In this document: piece after piece, positions 61,101 to 64,000 of the stretch
How positions within the stretch are numbered: the first letter of the stretch is position 1
Layout: the number at the start of each line of letters is the position of its first letter
NCBI GenBank assembly: GCA_963832965.1
Contig: CAWHVW010000005.1
Location: 620,001-684,000, forward strand
Direction: 5' to 3'
DNA: 64,000 bases
DNA from: CAWACP01 sp963832965
Lineage (GTDB): Bacteria; Acidobacteriota; Terriglobia; Bryobacterales; Bryobacteraceae
Notes under the pieces: model-generated
Told to the model about the DNA's origin: nothing
The model's database searches: none
What the model saw: only the letters and a program-made list of their open reading frames with translations
Program-made: the position numbers and the translations under genes

Positions 61101-61278
61101 TACGAGACGCCAGCGAGGACCTGTCCAGAATAAGAAACGCCGCCACGAAAACAGCCGTCAGCAGTACTTGCTTGTAGAACGGGGCATGGCTCCAGCTGGG
61201 TGGCGCGTCCGGTGTTGTTGGCCGGTGATGGCGACGATCCCGGCCGGGTTCGGCGTAGTTCGCGAGGTTCAAGGTCAT
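58165..61278 (-). CDS. MASE1 hybrid histidine kinase with two receiver domains
   Basis: This protein of about 1037 residues has an N-terminal MASE1 membrane domain (about 8 helices, residues 20-320), a GAF-like region (about 355-475), HisKA with NMSHEIRTPLNG (His near 507), HATPase_c (GTGLGLTISSRLVALMGG) and two receivers, with Asp in LVLADMLMPGMDG near 797 and LVLMDVQMPEMDG near 941. There is no DNA-binding output. ATG 61278 is preferred over GTG 61314, though neither has a strong ribosome site. The internal phosphorelay makes it a BarA/TorS-type signalling hub. Confidence 0.93.
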   Translation of the reverse strand: MTLNLANYAEPGRDRRHHRPTTPDAPPSWSHAPFYKQVLLTAVFVAAFLILDRSSLASRTWEGAPPWYLPVGLSLVLLLCGGMRYWPVIFIAALGGAVVNYHRPILSWSGIPGVLMLYLPYVGGAAILKGRWRIDPKLATLRDLGRFVLVFLVAAVFNALIGTLALVGDGLVNGSHALRVTIDWWASDATAIITFTPFLLVSVAPRVNSWLTSASAARPPASQRHRFSAGEILEMLAQAGSVLAAIWLLFGFAPAVPYQPLYLLFVPVIWVAVRHGLPGAALTTFSANAGMMFAAWVTRAHNGTLPRLQLAMLALGLTSLCLGAVVSERRRAEIELAKRARLETFAAEIGAALTRSRILSEGLQLCAEGFVRYLGLVFAGLWLRNDSTKLFVLEASAGTRPPVGANDSLVGQIERIAQQGTTHVTNDAGAVAFAGQPLIVDDQVIGVVAFYASHPCTDEALKSMAPVLENIGQFIARMRTDDALRRAKDAAETANRAKSEFLANMSHEIRTPLNGVIGMAELALDTELTLEQREYLQTVRTSSDSLLSVINDILDFSKIEAHKIDLEAVDFNLGECLESTLKTFALASHEKGLELLCEIAPEVPDIVQGDSSRLRQILTNLLGNAIKFTSEGEVCLKVALDGIGAADCTLHFAMADTGVGIPPEKQASVLDPFTQADASTTRKYGGTGLGLTISSRLVALMGGSIWVDSEVGRGTTIHFTARFRTPQNAAPPEISVLPGIPQGARVLVVDDNRTSRGILERMLRQWDMKPASVEGAEAALTELKAARDSGEPYALVLADMLMPGMDGFTLVERMREWPASSTAAIMMLTTAGLGGDVERCRQLGVPSYLLKPVRQSELRESVARILGASQQKKDIAASTPAYPREDRGPSPALRILLVEDNMVNQEVARLLLEKRGHHVDAAKDGFEALEALDRESYDLVLMDVQMPEMDGLQATGKIREMEKITGRHQPVVALTAYAMKGDLERCLSAGMDGCLTKPIRPRELDAVLDKYAASRNKSTAPEDLDAVRIPWQTAENA

Positions 61279-61419
61279 TGGAGCACTTTGGGGTCGCCCA
61301 ATCCAGAGATTCACACCTGGCTATATATCGGGTAATCGGCCTGAAAAGTCCACGACTTTAGTTACAGGCTTTTCGGGAGAGGCTGAATAATGGTGACTGT
61401 GCGCTCGATTACCGTCGCG

Positions 61420-61803
61420 TTAACGGGTGATGAGTTCGCGGGGTTTCTTCTGAATTGGATCCAGCTTGACGGTGAGGGCCAGGAACTTGAGGTCGTTGTC
61501 TTCCACCACGTCGACCGTGGCAGGCGAATCGAGGTCCACTTCGTTCCCTTTGATGTTTTCGGCGCCATCGACGAACAGCGTTTTCTTATTGCGGCGAAAG
61601 GTCATGATCTGCGTGTCGTCGGCCTGAAGCAGGATGACCTTCTTCGTGACCTCTTTCACCGTTCCGTGAAATGAGATGGTGACGCCTTTGAGGGGGGCGG
61701 CAACCACGGTGGAACCAGCGGCGCCCCGCCGGCTGCGCTGCGCGGGCAACTGAGTTGCACACAGCAACGCCAGCATAGCCACGCACGCCGCGTCACGCCA
61801 CAT
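61420..61803 (-). CDS. Small secreted hypothetical protein
   Basis: This 127-residue protein has a signal peptide (MWRDAACVAMLALLCATQL then PAQ). The mature part is an OB/SH3-like beta-rich sequence (GVTISFHGTVKEVTKKVILL and TLFVDGAENIKGNEVDL). No enzyme motif is seen. It is separate from the kinase genes on either side by more than 100 bp or by an opposing gene. It is probably periplasmic. Confidence 0.7.
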   Translation of the reverse strand: MWRDAACVAMLALLCATQLPAQRSRRGAAGSTVVAAPLKGVTISFHGTVKEVTKKVILLQADDTQIMTFRRNKKTLFVDGAENIKGNEVDLDSPATVDVVEDNDLKFLALTVKLDPIQKKPRELITR

Positions 61804-61838
61804 GATTCCATTTTCTCACGGTCTGCCACAATACGTGA

Positions 61839-62051
61839 ATGCGCGATGAAGGGGCAAAGGCGTATGCCGGTCTCTGCGCGGATTGCCGGTTTGCGCGGGT
61901 GATTCGAACCGGCCGGGGTACCGTTTACTACCAGTGCGGCAAGTCATTTGTGGATTCCCGATTCACGAAGTATCCTCGTCTTCCCGTTCTGACGTGCCCG
62001 GGGCACGAATCCGAAGTGGCGGCCACTCCACCGGAGCCGCCCGCGAGCTAA
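61839..62051 (+). CDS. Small cysteine-rich protein
   Basis: This 70-residue protein has four Cys in the pattern CADC, then YYQCG and LTCPGH, suited to bind zinc or another metal. Residues between the Cys pairs are basic. The start is ATG 61839. The stop is directly followed by dispersed repeat copy C. The function is unknown. Confidence 0.75.
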   Translation: MRDEGAKAYAGLCADCRFARVIRTGRGTVYYQCGKSFVDSRFTKYPRLPVLTCPGHESEVAATPPEPPAS

Positions 62052-62053
62052 GG

Positions 62054-62077
62054 CCCGCTCCGTGACCGTCGCGGTTC
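62054..62077 (+). repeat. Dispersed intergenic repeat, copy C (24-bp core)
   Basis: This copy carries the shared core CCCGCTCCGTGACCGTCG then CGGTTC, right after the small Cys-rich gene and before the convergent kinase stop. The following bases diverge from copies A and B. Confidence 0.65.
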
Positions 62078-62096
62078 AGAAGCGCCCGGTTCCGCC

Positions 62097-64000
62097 TCAG
62101 CCGCGCTCATCAACAACCGCGGTGACGGCGCGTCCCGCCAGATCCGCGAGGGCGGCACGCAGTTCCCGCAGCTTGGGCGGCTTGTTCAGCACCCGATCGA
62201 CGTGCGGGGGACGTCTCCTTCGGCGACGAGGCGCTGGCCCCAACCGGTGAGCAGAATAACGGGGGTGGAAGGCGAGGCGCCTTTAATCGCGCTGGCCACC
62301 TTGCGGCCGTCCACGTAAGGCATGCCGAGATCGGTGATTACCACCGCGAACGGCTCATCGCGCTGCTCGGCCTCGCGGAAGGCGTCTATGCCTTCCTGTC
62401 CGCCGTGCGCGGTCACTACGGCGTGGCCGTCCGCTTCCAGAGCGTCGCGGAGCGACTTGATCAACAGCGGGTCGTCATCCACGCTCAGAATGCGCAGACG
62501 GGGAGGCGTGGCATCGACGACCTCAGGCTCAAGGCCGGCCGCACTGGCGGAGAAAACCGGGAATCGCAAACGGACGACGGTGCCCTGGCCGGGCGCGCTC
62601 TCCACTTCCACATCCGCATTGTGCCGTCGCGTGACGCCATAAACCATGGCCAGGCCGAGGCCGGTGCCGCGCTCGCCCTTGGTGGTAAAGAACGGTTCCA
62701 GGCAGCGGCGGCGGGTTTCCTCGTCCATGCCGACGCCGGTGTCCGACACTTCAACGTCCACATGGCTGACGGCCTGCCGGCTCTCCGTGGCTTTGGTGCG
62801 GATGGTCAGCGTTCCGCCTTCGGGCATGGCATCCACGGCATTGAAGACAAGATTCGTCAGGGCTTCGCGAATTTCGCTTTCGATGCCCGCGACCACCGGC
62901 AGGTCCTGTCCCAGCTCCGGCCGCAACTGGATGACGACGCCGCGTTGTTGGGGCATGTCGAACCAGCGGGCGCGGGTAAGATCCACCACTTGCTGCACCA
63001 GCACGCTGAGATTGACCGGCGACAACACCAGTTCGGGCTCCTGCTGGCGATAGAACTCGCGCATTCGCGAAACCGTGTGGGCCACGTCGCCAATGGCGCG
63101 TTGCGTGGTTTCGAGGTATTCGCGGGTGCGGCGGCTGAGATTGCTTTCCTGCTCGAGCAGGATCTCCGTGTAGATGGCCACCGGGGAGATGGCGTTGTTG
63201 ATGTCGTGGGCGATTCCGCTGGCCATCTGGCCCAAAGCGCGCAGGCGTTCCTGCTGCATCACCGTTTGCTGCGTCTGGCGCAGATCGTCATAGGCTTGCT
63301 GGAGAGCGTTGTGCGTCTCCGCTTGATGCGCGGCCAGCGCAACGTGCTCGCTCAATTGCCGCAGGAACTCGCAATCTCCGCTGCTGAAACTGCCGGGTTC
63401 GCGGCGGGCAGCGATCAAGGCCCCGAAAACGCGGCTCTCGAACAGGAGCGGCGCGGCGACGAACGCGCGAAGGCCGCTGCTGGCCAGACGCCGCGGGAAG
63501 GGGAAGTCTATCTTGCTGACATCCTGCTCATACACCAGCTGACCACGCACGCATTGCGACAGGCCATTCTGATCGATGCTGATGTGCGCCTGCCGGGTCA
63601 TGGCCAGTTCCATGGCCAATTCCTCGCTGCGGACGCCGACGCAAGTGACGACAATTTCTTCCGCGTGCGCGTCATAGAGGCAGATGCAGCCGAAATCGAT
63701 GGGGAGGCCATCCTCCAGGCTGCGAACCACCACCTGGTAGACGCTATGGAGATCCTGGCGCTCGCCAATGGCGCGGGTAATCTGACCCAGCAGATTCAAG
63801 CGCTCGAGCTGGGTTTTCAGCTTTTCTTCGGCGCTTTTGCGATCGGTAATGTCCCTGGAACTACCCAGGAAGCTGAGCGCCCGGCCGGACTCGTCCCGCA
63901 GGACCTTGCCCCGTCCCCAGATCCAGCGAACGCCGCTGAGGGGGTGCCGGATACGGCACTCAAATTCACAGGCACCGCCGGCGTCCACGGCGTCCTTAAA
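62097..64000 (-). CDS. Sensor histidine kinase with C-terminal receiver, partial and frameshifted
   Basis: The 5' end lies beyond the window. Visible from the N-side are the end of a PAS domain (WIWGRGKVLRDESGRALSFL, GSSRDITDRK), a GAF domain, HisKA with MASGIAHDINNAISP, HATPase_c (GTGLGLAMVYGVT) and a receiver (VVITDLGMPYVDG). Near 62207-62211 a run of five C (minus strand) shifts the frame, giving a stop near 62186. With six C the protein continues DVPPHVDRVLNKPPKLRELR to a stop at 62097-62099, the normal receiver end with the conserved Lys. Homopolymer error or a true lesion are both possible. Confidence 0.85.

Overview
The window is a high-GC bacterial chromosome segment, most likely from an Acidobacteriota member, with Bryobacterales/Solibacter-type soil bacteria the best guess. 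The evidence is family-level: an ADOP-type duplicated FtsX permease without its own ATPase, a two-component kinase with a large Reg_prop beta-propeller, an SdhCAB complex with one large cytochrome b subunit, a secreted M13 peptidase and TIG/Ig-repeat secreted proteins. No marker gene is present to fix the species.

Chromosomal left part (1-21.6 kb): a membrane protein cut by the window edge, a methyltransferase and BadF/NAG-kinase pair, YceI, a frameshifted HGSNAT-like acyltransferase, a 27/27/13-bp tandem repeat block, ispG, crcB, a frameshifted SDR, an M13 peptidase, LysE with a divergent Lrp regulator, the korAB 2-oxoacid:ferredoxin oxidoreductase, an alpha/beta hydrolase, a tightly overlapping gluzincin-MBL-patatin operon, a hybrid sensor kinase and tRNA-Lys(UUU).

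Integrated element (21,644-44,042, about 22.4 kb): it lies in the 3' end of tRNA-Lys. The intact tRNA is at the left end and a 46-bp exact copy of its 3' part is at the right end. It encodes a tyrosine recombinase, an excisionase-like HTH protein and a mobilization region laid out like RP4 Tra1 (traM-traL-traK / oriT-like region / traJ-relaxase). The cargo is a type I-G (formerly I-U) CRISPR-Cas locus with 47 repeats and 46 spacers (cas3-csb3-csb1-csb2-cas2-cas4/cas1), an antitoxin-PIN toxin pair, an 828-aa TOTE-type primase-helicase and a zeta-toxin pair. No type IV secretion genes are seen, so it is read as a mobilizable element carrying defence cargo. The interference genes are intact. cas2 and the fused cas4-cas1 gene are broken by many single-base indels although all catalytic motifs are still readable.

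Chromosomal right part (44.1-64 kb): an FAD-linked oxidoreductase, a small hypothetical protein, a secreted beta-sandwich protein, the ADOP permease, two secreted repeat or hypothetical proteins, a HigBA-like toxin-antitoxin pair, a TPR-like protein, sdhBAC, a MASE1 hybrid kinase, two small proteins and a second kinase cut by the window edge and frameshifted near its C-terminus.

Single-base frameshifts also affect the acyltransferase, the SDR and the last kinase. Sequencing error therefore has to be considered wherever a frame is broken.
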